Shown: piece by piece, positions 34,656-45,774 of the stretch | Layout: each line of letters starts with the position of its first letter | How positions within the stretch are numbered: the first letter of the stretch is position 1 | Assembly: GCA_032871835.1 (NCBI GenBank) | Contig: CM065299.1 | Location: forward strand, 78,456,204-78,520,203 | DNA from: Dipteronia dyeriana | Taxonomy: Eukaryota > Streptophyta > Magnoliopsida > Sapindales > Sapindaceae | Reading direction: 5' to 3' | DNA length: 64,000 nucleotides | Made by a program: the position numbers and the translations under genes | The notes under the pieces: model-generated | Told to the model about the DNA's origin: nothing | What the model saw: the letters and a program-made list of their open reading frames with translations, nothing else | Database searches by the model: none

Positions 34656-35841
34656 CTTGACCACATCGTTGAATATGCCCAAAATTGGGACACTATTGGT
34701 TCCTATGAGTCCATGAGCAAACCACAACCATCTCCATTTATTGGAGGCATTTAAAATCTTAGGGAAGATCATGACCTTTAAGCTAGATTTGCATCTCTAG
34801 CTAAGAAAGTTAAAGCTTTAGAAACTAAAACGAGTGAACATATGAAATCTGTACAAGAAATTGCATGCCATGTATGTGATTCTGATGATCATATCACTCA
34901 TAGTTGCCCAACTTTAACAGCTTTAAAAGATTTCCTTCATGAACAAGCCAATGCTTTGCACGCTTTCAACAAGCTAAATTCCAACCCATACTCACAAACC
35001 TACAATCCTGGTTGGAGAAATCATCCAAACTTTAGTTTGAGGAACAACAATCAAGCTCAGTCTTCACAACCACTAAGGTCCATCACATCCACAAACACAC
35101 CAGAATTTCCAAAACCCTCAAGTTTATACACCTTATGTCCCACCATCTAGGAAAAACCTTGAAGACACTTTGCACTCATTCATTGAGAAGCAAGAATCCA
35201 TTAACAGCCAAACTGCACAAACCTTGACAGATGTTAAAGATACTTTGGCAAAGATTGATTCTACACTCACCACACACAAAAAAGGTAAGTTGCCATCTCA
35301 ACCACAACCAAATCCCAAGAGTCAGTTAAGTTCCTATAATAATAACCAACGCCCAGATCAAGTCAAATCAATTATCACTCTTCGTAGTGGTAAGGTCATC
35401 GAAAAACCTATTCTTGAATCTGGTAAAAATGATAATGAGTCATTTTCCAAGGGTAAGGAAGGGGTTGATGAAACCACTGTTAACGAAAAAATAATTGAAT
35501 CCCTAGATACACTCACATATCCTCAAGCTCTTAAAAATTCACAAAAATCAAAACATCCCCTGAGATTTTTAAAATTTTCAAACAGGTAAAGATCAATATC
35601 CTTTTGTTATACGCAATCAAAAAAGTACCTTCCTATGCCACATTTTTAAAGGATCTGTGCACTGTGAAAAGAAAGCATCAGGTAAGAAAGAAAGCCTTTA
35701 TGGCTGAACAAGTAAGTTCTATTCTTTCCAATAAAAATGTTTTGAAATATAAAGATCCCGGTTGTCCCACTATTTCCTGCATAATTGGTAACTGTAAAAT
35801 TAAGCATGCTTTACTTGACCTAGGTGCTAGTGTAAATTTGC
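34656..35841 (+). pseudogene. E2 gag and start of protease
   Basis: Begins inside gag (LDHIVEYAQNWDTIGSYE), equivalent to about residue 285 of E1 gag. It shows the CCHC knuckle CHVCDSDDHITHSC, then LHEQANALHAFNK, a Pro/Gln-rich linker, ITLRSGKVIEKPI, and the protease start (PTISCIIGNCKIKHALLD, LGASVNLL). A2 interrupts it exactly in the Leu codons of SVNLL. Stops occur near 34778, 35150 and 35589. Gag would form the particle and the protease would cleave the polyprotein. Confidence 0.85.
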
Positions 35842-36820
35842 TGATGAGGACCAGCCAGTTGATCACAATTCGGCAAAAGTTAGAAAAGATCCAGGTCCTT
35901 TGACCATTCATGAAGGACCAATGACAAGAGCTAAAGCTAAAAAGATGAAAGAAGCCTTAACTTGTTTAATGGAAAGCATTTGGAAGGAGCAAGCTAGTCA
36001 AGATTTGGTCAAGGTTCTAAAGATGCAAGTAGAGTATAAAATGGTTAACATGTTTCAAACAAGTCCAAATCTCGAAGACAAGAGTCCAGCCTTATTAAAA
36101 TGAAGTATTCTAGCCTATCTTGAAGAATAAAAGGTCATTCGGCCATGTTGGGTTTAATTATGTTGGGTTTTGTGGGCTTATTTTCTGATTAGTTTGGGTT
36201 TTAATTGTGTTGGGTTTTGTGGGCTTATTTTATGAATAGTTTGGGTTTTTGTGTTGGGTTTTATTTTGTTAAGTGTGAGTTCATGTTTTCTTTTATTAGG
36301 AATAAGGAGTTACAAAGGCTGAATACTTTATGGCCATTATTCATGGTCTAAATGTCATTTAGTGGGAGGTTACGCATTTAATGGGCAGTTATATTTGTGT
36401 TGTATTGTCCTTGACCTTTGTTTTATATAAACAAGGCTGCTTTTTCCATGTAATGGCAGAGATTTGGGTAATATAAACTTATTTGAGCACTTTGTGAGTG
36501 TTTTGTTTTTAAGTTCTTGCATGAACTTTGGAACTTATCAAGCTTATTCAGCTTGTGGGGTTCAACAACCTCAAAATCTTTGTTTTGCCTTTAAACTTAT
36601 CAAACTTCCTAGTTTGTGGCGTTTTGGGGAAATCAAAGTGTTGTTCTAATTAGCTTTTATCATCATTCTATTGATAAAGTGATTAGAATAGTTTCTCTTA
36701 CTTTAATCTTGAACGATCGGGTTTGTTTCAATTAGTTGGAGGGTGTTAAATTGCATTCCATATGTATCATAGCTCTTTAGCTATTGGGGTGTATGGTTGC
36801 TAAGTTAATGATTTCCATCA
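35842..36820 (+). repeat. A2 5' LTR
   Basis: From TGATGAGGACCAGCC to GATTTCCATCA. It contains ATATAAACAAGG near 36425 as a probable TATA region. The pol-tail reading frame (GPMTRAKAKKMKEAL, 35900-36103) is also open in this copy. Confidence 0.95.
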
Positions 36821-36823
36821 TTT

Positions 36824-36835
36824 TGGTATCAAAGG
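36824..36835 (+). promoter_or_regulatory. A2 primer-binding site (altered)
   Basis: TGGTATCAAAGG, three bases after the LTR. It departs from the usual TGGTATCAGAGC at two positions. Confidence 0.8.
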
Positions 36836-37391
36836 TTGGCTCAAGTTTGAGGTTTGCATATCCATTTATTTGTTGTTCTTTTAGTTTTTTTTTCACTTTC
36901 TTTTCTTCTTCATCTTATAGCACCGTATCTATAATTCATCTTAATTGTTGTGCTTCTTGAGGTTATTGCCATTCTTCTTTGTTTTCTGCACACAAAAAAA
37001 GAGAAAAAAAACAAAACAGAAAACAAAACAAAAAGTATTTAAATAGTCTGCTTAACCAAAACAAACAGAATTCTTGTTGGGATAGAAATTGATATTTCAG
37101 TTCTAATCTTTGCTTACTTTAAATGACCTACCTTTTGTTTGTTTTTTTTAGACCTACCAAATTTCACTCCGTTGAATTTGCCATAATCTGAATTGTTTGT
37201 TTAAAAGGACCTTAGTTAATCTAAGAACCCAAAGAACAAAACAAGAGAGGTAAAAGGCAAGAGTGGTGAGATTAGCATCGAGAAAAGCCAAATAATTGTG
37301 TGAAACACGAGTGGTGTGAATAAATTCTTTGAGAGAAACACGTGAGGGAGTGATTGAGAGGATGTTCTAACTTTTTTTTCAGGTTTTAAAC
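36836..37391 (+). other. A2 leader
   Basis: Non-coding leader between primer site and gag, with long T- and A-runs. It matches the truncated A1 leader. Confidence 0.8.
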
Positions 37392-39104
37392 ATGTCTAAC
37401 AAGGATAAAGAAGTGAGTTCTTCCTCAAATGATCAAGTGATTAAAGCAATGCAGCAACAATTTCAACGTTTGTTCAAAGTGATGGGAGATGTAGGAGATC
37501 GTCTAGAAAGACAAGATAAAGCAATTACCATATTGCAAAGAGAACCACGACGTGGAAGACAACTAGCCTTTGTCAATGATGTATATGATGGTGGAGAAGA
37601 CACTGATGATGGCCAAGCTACCATCATTGGTCTAGAAGTTAATCCTAGAAGACAAGCTATGAGAGGACGTTTTGATGGTGTGGACCGGAACATAGGCAGC
37701 ATTTAAATGAAAATTCCTCCTTTTCAAGGGAAGAACAATCTGGATGCCTATTTGGAATGGGAACGAAAAGTGGAGCTGATATTTGAATGTCATAACTACT
37801 CCGAAGAGAAAAATGTAAAACTAACTGCTGTTGAATTTTATGATTATGCTATTATTTGGTGGGATCAATTGTGTAAAGACAGACGTAGAAATAGTGAAAG
37901 ACCCGAAGAGACTTGGTTGGATATGAAACAAATCATGAGGAGGAGATTTTTCCCTAGCCATTACTATAAGGATTTGCATCAACGGTTGCAAACTTTGACA
38001 CAAGGTTCCATGAGTTTAGAAGAATATCACAAGGAAATGGAGATATTCATGATAAGGGCTAATGTGGAGGAGGACTGTGAGGCCACCATGGCTCGGTTTT
38101 TGAGTGGGTTAAACAAGAACATTGTTGATCTTGTGGAGTTGAAACATTATGTGGAGATTGAGGACATGGTGGGTGTGGCCATGAAGATTGAAAGGCAACT
38201 CAAAAGAAAAGGCATCAGGTATGATTCAAAACCTTATTCAGGTTCTTCTTCTTCTTGGAAACCGAATTAGAGTAAAAAGGATGATAAACCCATTGTTAAG
38301 CCTAAAATTGATAAAACTAAAAGCAAAAATGAAATAGGCAGCAAGGGTAGAGGTGAGAATCAACCTGATCAAACTAGAGGCATTAAGTGTTTTAAGTGTC
38401 TTGGACATGGTCATGTGGCACGTGAATGTCCTAATAAAAGGGTAATGATCATGAGGAATGGGACAATTGAATCAGAAAGTGAGAGAGAGGATGAAGATGA
38501 CATGCCACATTTAGAAGATGCTAGTGATGTAGAGTATGCTAGTGGAGAAAATTTGGTTGTACAACGCACACTTAGTTTGCAAAGTAAAAATAATGAACAT
38601 GGCGAGCAACATGAAAATTTGTTTCATACTCATTGTTTGATTGCTAACAAGTTGTGTAATGTGATTGTTGATAGGGTAAGTTGTACAAATGTGGCAAGTA
38701 CATTACTTGTAGAGAAACTGAAATTACCTACTATTAAACATCCAAAACCATACAAGTTACAATGGTTGAATGATAGTGGTGTTGTGAAGGTAAATCGACA
38801 AGTGTTAATTTCTTTTTCAATTGGTAGATATAAGGATGATGTTTGGTGTGATGTGGTACCTATGTATGCTGGTCACATGTTATTGGAGAGAAAATGGCAA
38901 TATGATCGAATGGTAATGCATGATGGGTTTAAGAACCGTTATTCTTTGATCATGGAGGGACGGAAATACCAACTTGGACCTTTTCCTCCAAAGACAACTT
39001 TTGAAGACCAAATACGCATCAAACAGCAATATGAAGAGCTTGAATCTTCATTAGCTGAAACTTTGAGAAGGGAGCAAGAAAGAGAGAGAAAAAAGGTGAG
39101 TTGA
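37392..39104 (+). pseudogene. A2 gag-protease
   Basis: Same start as A1 (MSNKDKEVSSSSND). In-frame stops replace a Lys codon at 37704 and a Trp codon at 38268. The gag core, the knuckle CFKCLGHGHVARECPNKR and the protease follow in the same frame. The protease active site reads VIVDRVSC where A1 has VIVDSGSC, so the catalytic DSG is lost, and GHMLLERKW replaces GHMLFGRPW. A frameshift in the Lys/Glu-rich linker ends the frame at 39104. Confidence 0.9.
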
Positions 39105-39204
39105 GTGGTAAAAATGATAGCAATGGGAAACACAAGAGGAGAGAAAATAAGGAAGGCTTGAGTGAAAGAAAAACGAGTGTTTATGCAAAAATGTGTGATG
39201 TGAA

Positions 39205-40435
39205 GTGAGGCAGCCCTTACTTGTACTTATGTACAAGGATGTTTTAATTATTTCTAACGAAATTAACAAGAGTTTGCCTAGTGTTATTGTTGATCATTTA
39301 CAGAAAAATGAGGATCTCTTTCCCGAAGATGTTCCTATTGGTTTGCCACCAATTAGAGGAATTGAACATCAAATTGATTTCATTCTGGGTGCAAGCATAC
39401 CAAATAGGTCAGCATATAGATGTAACCCCGAAGAGACCAAGGAAATCCAAAAGCAAGTAAGTGAGCTTATGGAAAAGGGATATGTACGTGAAAGCATGAG
39501 TCCATGTGCGGTTCCTGTTTTGTTGGTGCCTAAAAATGATGGTTCTTGGAGAATGTGTGTTGATTGTCGAGCCATCAACAAAATCACGGTAAAGTATAGA
39601 CATCCTATCCCTAGGTTAGATGATATGTTGGATGAATTGCATGGTTCTTGTGTGTTTTCAAGGATTGATTTGAAATCTGGATATCATCAAATAAGAATGC
39701 ATGAGGGTGATGAATGGAAAACCGCTTTCAAAACTAAACATGGTCTATATGAATGATTAGTAATGCCTTTTGGCCTAACTAACGCACCTAGTACTTTTAT
39801 GAGATTGATGAACCATGTTTTGCGTGCTTACAATGGAAAGTTTGCAGTAGTTTACTTGTGTATAGCAAAAATTTAGACGTGCATGTAACACATTTAAAGA
39901 TTGTTTTTGATGTGCTTAGAAAAGAAAGTTATATGCTAATCTAAAGATTTGTATTTTTTGCACCAATGAACTTACTTTTCTTAATTATGTTGTTAATGAT
40001 AAAGGAATACATGTTGATCAAGAAAAAGTGAAAGTAATTAGGGAGTGGCCGAAACCCACTTGTGTTAGTGATGTAAGGAGTTTTCATGGTCTTGCTAGCT
40101 TTTATAGGAGATTCATTAAGGATTTTTCTACCATTGCTGCACCATTAACTGAATGCATAAAAAAGAATGTGGGATTTAGGTGGGGTAAAGAACAAGATGA
40201 TGCTTTTAACTTGCTTAAACACAAACTTAGTTCAGCACCTTTGCTTGCTTTGCCTAACTTTGCTAAAACTTTTGAGATTGAGTGTGATGAAAGTGGAATA
40301 GGTATTGGAGGAGTCTTAATGCAAGAGGGCAAACCCATTGCATTCTTTAGTGAGAAGCTAAGTGGAGCAAGTCTTAACTACCTGACGTATGATAAGGAGT
40401 TGTATGCCTTGGTGAGAGTGTTAGAGACATGGTAG
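39205..40435 (+). pseudogene. A2 reverse transcriptase and start of RNase H
   Basis: Open from MRQPLLVLMYKDVL through [27 protein letters not shown] and [15 protein letters not shown] to a stop at 39756 (YE*LVMPFG). The catalytic YFDD is missing: 13 bases present in A1 are absent after 39854, which also shifts the frame. The thumb/connection resumes at 40028 ([19 protein letters not shown]) and RNase H begins with [15 protein letters not shown], ending in a stop at 40433 (TW*HYLW). Confidence 0.9.
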
Positions 40436-40483
40436 CACTATCTTTGGTACAAGGAATTCATTATACACACCGATCATGAGTCC

Positions 40484-42157
40484 TTGAAATATCTCAAAGG
40501 ACAAGGAAAGCTAATCCATAGGCATGCAAAATGGGTGGAGTTTATTGAATCCTTTCCATACATCATCAAGTACAAACAAGGTAAGGAGAATGTGGTTGCC
40601 GATGCTCTTTCTAGAAAGTATGCTCTAATTTCTAAACTTGATGCAAAATTATTGGGTTTTGAGTACATTAAAGACTTATACAATTCTGACTTTGATTTTG
40701 TTAATGTTTATGGGGCATGTGAGCAAAGGGGTTTTGACAAGTTCTTTAGGCATGATGGTTTTCTTTTCAAAGAAAACAAGTTGTGTGTTCCTAGATGTTC
40801 AATGAGAGAATTGCTTATGAGAAAGGCACATAGTGGCGGGTTAATGGGGCATTTTGGAGTTAAAAAGACTTTGGGTGTGTTAAGTGATCATTTCTTTTGG
40901 CCACACATGAAAAGAGACGTTGAGAGAATATGTGATAAATGCATTGCTTGCAAACGTGCTAAATCTAAAGTAATGCATCATGGGCTGTATACTCCTCTTC
41001 CTATACCTAGTGAGCCTTGGGTTGATATATCAATGGACTTTGTCTTGAGATTACCTAGGTCAAAATGAGGGAGAGATTCTAGTTTTGTTGTTGTTGACAG
41101 GTTCAGCAAGATGGCGCATTTCATTCCTTGCCGCAAAACAGATGATACAACATTTGTTGCGGGACTGTTCTTCGGAGAAATTGTGAGGTTACACGAAATT
41201 CCAAGGACAATTGTGAGTGATAGAGATGTGAAGTTCCTTAGCCACTTTTGGAAAACGCTTTGGAGAAAGTTGGGTACAAAGATGCTGTATTCAACCACTT
41301 GTCATCCACAAACAGATGTGGTAAACAGAACTTTATCAATGCTTTTGAGGGCCATAATTCAAAGGAATTTGAAGAAATGGGAGGAATGTTTACCACATGT
41401 GGAGTTTGCTTATAATCGAAGTGTGCATGCTATAACAAACCATTCACCATTTGAAGTTGTGTGCGGGTTCAATCCATTATCTCCTATGGATTTACTACCT
41501 TTGCCTTTGGAAAGAGCTAATTTGGATGGTAAGCAAAAAGCTGATTTTGTCAAAGCCTTGCACGAATATGTGCGCACTCAAATTGAAAAGAAAACTCTAC
41601 AATATGAGAAGCAACACAACAAGGGCCGAAAGCAAGTAGTATTTGAACCTAGTGATTGAGTTTGGGTACACTTGAGGAAGGAAAGATTTCCTAGCCAACG
41701 AAAGTCTAAACTCATGCCAAGAGGGGATGGACCATTTCGAGTCCTTCAAAGAATCAATGACAATGCATACAATCTGGAACTACCAAGTGAGTATGGCAAT
41801 GTTAGTGCAACTTTCAAAGTTTCTGATTTGTCTTTGTTTGATGTAGGTTACGAAGGTGCTGATTCGAGGATGAATCCTTTCGAGGAAAGAGGGAATGATG
41901 AGGACCAGCCAGTTGATCACAATTCAGCTAAGGTTGGAAAAGATCCAGATCCTTTGACCATTCATGGAGGACCAATGACAAGAGCTAAAGCTAAAAAGAT
42001 GAAAGAAGCCTTAACTTGTTTAATGGAAAGCATTTGGAAGGAGCAAGCTAGTCAAGATTTGGTCAAGGTTCTAAAGATGCAAGTAGAGTATAAAATGGTT
42101 AACATGTTTCAAACAAGTCCAAATCTCGAAGACAGGAGTCCAGCCTTATTAGAATGA
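40484..42157 (+). pseudogene. A2 RNase H end, integrase and LTR-crossing tail
   Basis: Contains [12 protein letters not shown], the zinc finger ([25 protein letters not shown]), the core from [12 protein letters not shown] with [14 protein letters not shown], and the C-terminal region. In the core, TTCHPQTD passes directly to VVNRTL: 12 bases encoding GKTE in A1 are deleted, removing the catalytic Glu. Stops lie at 41066 and 41657. The last frame (41672-42157) crosses the polypurine tract and runs about 260 bases into the 3' LTR. Confidence 0.9.
41880..41895 (+). promoter_or_regulatory. A2 polypurine tract
   Basis: CGAGGAAAGAGGGAA immediately before the 3' LTR, also coding for the pol end (FEERGN). 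It primes plus-strand DNA synthesis in LTR elements. Confidence 0.75.
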
Positions 42158-42874
42158 AGTATTCTAGCCTATCTTGAAGAATAAATGGCCATTCGGCCAT
42201 GTTGGGTTTAATTATGTTGGGTTTTGTGGGCTTATTTTCTGATTAGTTTGGGTTTTAATTGTGTTGGGTTTTGTGGGCTTATTTTATGAATAGTTTGGGT
42301 TTTTGTGTTGGGTTTTATTTTGTTAAGTGTGAGTTCATGTTTTCTTTTATTAGGAATAAGGAGTTACAAAGGCTGAATACTTTATGGCCATTATTCATGG
42401 TCTAAATGTCATTTAGTGGGAGGTTACACCTTTAATGGGCAGTTATATTTGTGTTGTATTGTCCTTGGCCTTTGTTCTATATAAACAAGACTGCTTTTTC
42501 CATGTAAGAGCAGAGATTTGAGTAATATAAACTTATTTGAGCACTTTGTGAGTGTTTTGTTTTTAAGTTCTTGCATGAACCTTGGAACTTATCAAGCTTA
42601 TTCAGCTTGTGGCGTTCAACAACCTCAAAATCTTTGTTTTGCCTTTAAACATATCAAACTTCATAGTTTGTGGCGTTTTGGGGAAATCAAAGTGTTGTTC
42701 TAATTAGCTTTTATCATTATTCTATTGATAAAGTGATTAGAATAGTTTTTCTTACTTCAATCTTGAACGATCGGGTTTGTTTCAATTAGTTGGAGGGTAT
42801 TAAATTGCATTCCATATGTATCATAGCTCTTTATATATTGGGGTGTATGGTTGCTAAGTTAATGATTTCCATCA
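41896..42874 (+). repeat. A2 3' LTR
   Basis: 979 bases, same length as the 5' LTR, with scattered substitutions (for example at 41936-41962 and 42427-42515). Borders the TTTGC duplication. Confidence 0.95.
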
Positions 42875-42879
42875 TTTGC

Positions 42880-42992
42880 TCCCATACTCATTTTATCAGC
42901 GACTTAAACTTGGTGAGTTAAGGTCGACTTCAACCACACTTTGTCATGCTGATAGGTCAATTAAAATACCAAAAGGAATAGTGGAAGATGTG
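42880..42992 (+). pseudogene. E2 protease, middle segment between A2 and E1
   Basis: Continues E2 protease after A2: encodes a YSFYQRLKLGEL-like segment and SIKIPKGIVEDV. It stops at GAAGATGTG, where E1 inserted, and resumes at 55387 with LVQVDKFICPVDFIVLE. Confidence 0.85.
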
Positions 42993-43256
42993 TGACACGT
43001 CGTAAAGAAGTGTTCCTACTCCCAAGTATAAGAGTGTCATAGTAATAAATTAATTGGTAAGACCGGGTCGAACCACAGGGAGGTTGTTCACTAGTCCTTT
43101 TAGAATTAATTATCTAGATTAATTACTAAGCTTGTTATAAAATGTAAATCAATTAAAATTAAAACTGAGGCGAAGGGATCCACTGTTGGTAATTCGAATA
43201 TGATCAAATTATTAATATTTAGTTCAGATTAATGGGAGGGTATTCCACTCCACTGA

Positions 43257-43650
43257 CTACTCTCTGATAGATGTGGGTAAAAGTACCAACTGTGCTAGAC
43301 AACATCTGATGCCTACATTGAGTCAAAACTCCACAAAGATCAGAGGGGATAAACCACTCTCTAATAGATATGGGTAAAAGTACTCATTGTGCTAGACAAT
43401 ATCTGTCTGTCTACAGTGAGTCAAAAACTCCACAAAGAGCAGAGGGAGAGAAACCACTCTCTGGTAAATATGGGTAAAAGTACTCATTGTGCTAGACAAT
43501 ATCTGTCTGTCTACAGTGAGTCAAAAACTCCACAAAGAGCAGAGGGGAGAAACCACTCTCTGATAAATATAGGTAAGAGTACTTATTGTGCTAGACAATA
43601 TTTGTCTGTCTACAGTGAGTCAAAAACTCCACAAAGATCAGAGGGGAGAA
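43257..43650. repeat. ~97-bp minisatellite in E1 left LTR, four units
   Basis: Each unit runs CTCTCTRRTARATRTGGGTAAAAGT ... GAGTCAAAAACTCCACAAAGA, in pieces of fewer than 20 conserved bases broken by variants. Four units are present here and three in the other LTR (53298-53600). Confidence 0.9.
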
Positions 43651-44242
43651 AGCAAAAAAAATAATAAACTTACCATAATTTAATCATATTTTCCATACCA
43701 ACAGTATCACCTTTGGCCCTAGCTATATAAAATTAGCCAAAACATAATTTAACTAGAAAATAACTACTTTATTTAAACTGCGAATTTGAGAACAAAAGAG
43801 AGAGAATTTCACAAATCTAATATCATATTTGGATTCAGAATATGGAAATTAAAGGGGAGAGGCCACCTATTTATACAAAATACGGATGAAAATTGACCAT
43901 CGAATGAATTTAGAATGGAGCGTCCAGATTTTGCTATGTCATCAGTGAATAATGAACAGTGACATTGTACAGTAAACGAATCCGTGAAAGTAAATAGTGA
44001 ACAGTAAACGCATCCGTGAAAGTGAATAGTAAACAATGCACCGGCTTCTAGAACATTATTCTCTATAGCACGTGTACGGTGCAATCATAATTTAGGTCAA
44101 TAGAAATGTGTCATATCATCTGTCAATAATCTTCTAGAAAGTCAACTATGAACAGTGCATCGACTTCTAGAATATGATTCTCTGCAGCTGCGTGTATGGT
44201 GCACTCACAATTTAGGACAATAGGAATGTGCCACATCATCAA

Positions 44243-44318
44243 GAACAGTGAAAGTCAACAGTGATCAGTGAAAGTCAACTGTGATCAGTGAAAGTCAACT
44301 GTGATCAGTGAATAGTCA
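44243..44318. repeat. ~20-bp tandem repeat in E1 LTR
   Basis: GTGATCAGTGAAAGTCAACT repeated about three and a half times. Shorter, more diverged arrays of the same words occur at 43915-44040 and, in the other LTR, at 53885-53950 and 54160-54225. Confidence 0.85.
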
Positions 44319-44584
44319 AAATTACAAAAATACCCTTCGTGGCCTTCCAAAGGTTTTTGACGTTCTAAACTTGAAAACGATATTTGTTTTGCTATCTGAC
44401 TTCTCTATAATTCTGAATTGATCGAATTACCTTTGAAATACAAGGAAAAATACACTGATTACTACACAACACATTTTTTTAAGCGAGCGAACGAAATTAT
44501 GTCTAAATTGGGGAATTAATCATATTGGAAGTGTAAAATGATGATATTATCCCTTAGTAAACATACACTTTCAGTGTTAATCAA

Positions 44585-44602
44585 CCCCCCCCCCCCCCCC
44601 CC
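44585..44602 (-). promoter_or_regulatory. E1 polypurine tract: run of 18 G
   Basis: Eighteen consecutive C on the plus strand (G on the element's strand) one base from the 3' LTR. Position and purine content suit the plus-strand primer. The E2 equivalent at 63841-63852 is GGTTGTGGGGTG. Confidence 0.7.
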
Positions 44603-45774
44603 AACCAGCTTATTGCTAATCCCTAGCAACTAAAGCGAAAATAGTAAAAACTCAAATTCAAATCTCTAAACTACCAAATAGACAAACTCTCTCATACCTC
44701 TTTTCTCACCCTTTGACAAACCAGTCATCAATTGAGTTATCAATCAAACTTTCTTGTGCTCAATAAAGATCAACACAATAACTATGAGATTCAATTGAAA
44801 TCAAGCAATATTTTCATTCCGAAATCTCATCAGGGCTTCTTTCTTAGGCAGTAGTTTTATTTTATTTTATTTTTTTGGTTTTTTTTAATATAACAAAATT
44901 GAAAACAAACATTTCATCTTTAATCCATGTAGCGAGCGTTAGGCCAATGACTCCCAAACCAGTTGACTTTAGAGCATCAAGTGTTAAAACACTCCTACGG
45001 GCTTAATTACTCGGATTGTAGATGTTTTTTTTTAGTACAATTCCCTTAAACTTTCTCTTCAACCCGTGTAACGAGCTTTGGGTCAATGACTCTCAAACCA
45101 GTTGGTCTTAGGGCATTAGGTGTTAAAACACCCCTCGGACTTAATTGCTCGAGTTAAAGAGGCTACGAAACTGCACTTTATTCTTATCCAAACTCCACCG
45201 TTTTATGTGAACACTCTATGCTTACCGAGGCATGAGGACCGACTAAATATAGCAAAATCTCAACTTACTGCACATAATCACGTGTCAATGTGCGTGTGTG
45301 TCTAGAAAAGTTCAAAAAATTTCTCAAGATGACTTAATGAACAAAAGGATTAGTCAATGATATCACAATAGAGAATTTATAAATTTGAAAAGTCATAAGA
45401 GAGGAAAAAAAATACATCAGAACTACAAAAGATGGGTCTCAGAAGTATCTAAAAGATCTTCTTACTCGGCCATCTTTACAAAAAAAATGGTCAGAAATTA
45501 GTTTTTTTTTTTAAAAACAAAAGTTATTGAATTAACTATCCCCTCCCCCCAACCAGAACAAGACATTGTCCTCAATGTCTTTAGAAAGAGTTAAGGTTTA
45601 TAAGATATCACCTGAACAACTTGAAAGACAACAAAATCCTGCAAAACAACAAAAGAAATACAAAATAAAGGAAAATAAAATGCAAAAAAAACATGGGACA
45701 ATCACAAACTAAGATTCAGATCAATTCTGTGTTTCTTGTTCTCTTCATCAATAGACCAATCAATTTTGGAGGTT
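44603..45774 (-). other. E1 3' non-coding region with duplicated ~95-bp block
   Basis: Non-coding sequence between LOG and the polypurine tract, conserved with 62598-63840 of E2. A block including CAAACCAGTTG, GTGTTAAAACAC and CTTAATT occurs twice (about 44930-45017 and 45062-45155). It also holds the palindrome at 45563-45578 and a C-rich run at 45541-45550. The open frames inside it are not conserved as protein. Confidence 0.7.
45563..45578. promoter_or_regulatory. Conserved palindrome in E1 3' region
   Basis: ACATTGTCCTCAATGT: six-base arms ACATTG/CAATGT around TCCT. The same element in E2 is at 62785-62800. It is followed, on the element strand, by CTTGTTCTGGTTGGG and a G-rich stretch. 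Confidence 0.7.

Larger units (their letters stand above)
35842..42874 (+). mobile_element. A2: complete family-A gypsy element with TSD
   Basis: Two LTRs of 979 bases each, an altered tRNA-Met primer site, gag-pol and a polypurine tract. It is flanked by TTTGC at 35837-35841 and 42875-42879. It inserted in the protease region of E2. Gag-pol carries several stops and has lost key residues of all three enzymes, so A2 is autonomously dead even though its structure is complete. Confidence 0.95.
42993..44583 (-). repeat. E1 left (3') LTR
   Basis: In plus orientation runs TGACACGTCG...CAGTGTTAATCA (1591 bases). It contains four ~97-base tandem units (43257-43650), a short repeated array (44243-44318), and AT-rich flanks. 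Confidence 0.92.

Noticed and set aside
43257..43650. Regular repeats that could suggest a CRISPR array
   Set aside because: The units are contiguous ~97-bp minisatellite copies with no unique spacers, inside a plant LTR.
44585..44602. C18 run as a sequencing artefact
   Set aside because: Not dismissed completely, but it occupies exactly the polypurine-tract position next to the LTR and E2 has a G-rich counterpart, so a real G run is more likely; the length may be inexact.
45120..45305. Short ORF with a VKEATKLHFILIQ-type sequence, similar in E2 at 63132-63335
   Set aside because: It is antisense to the element, spans a duplicated non-coding block, and the two copies diverge in frame, so it looks like conserved non-coding sequence.
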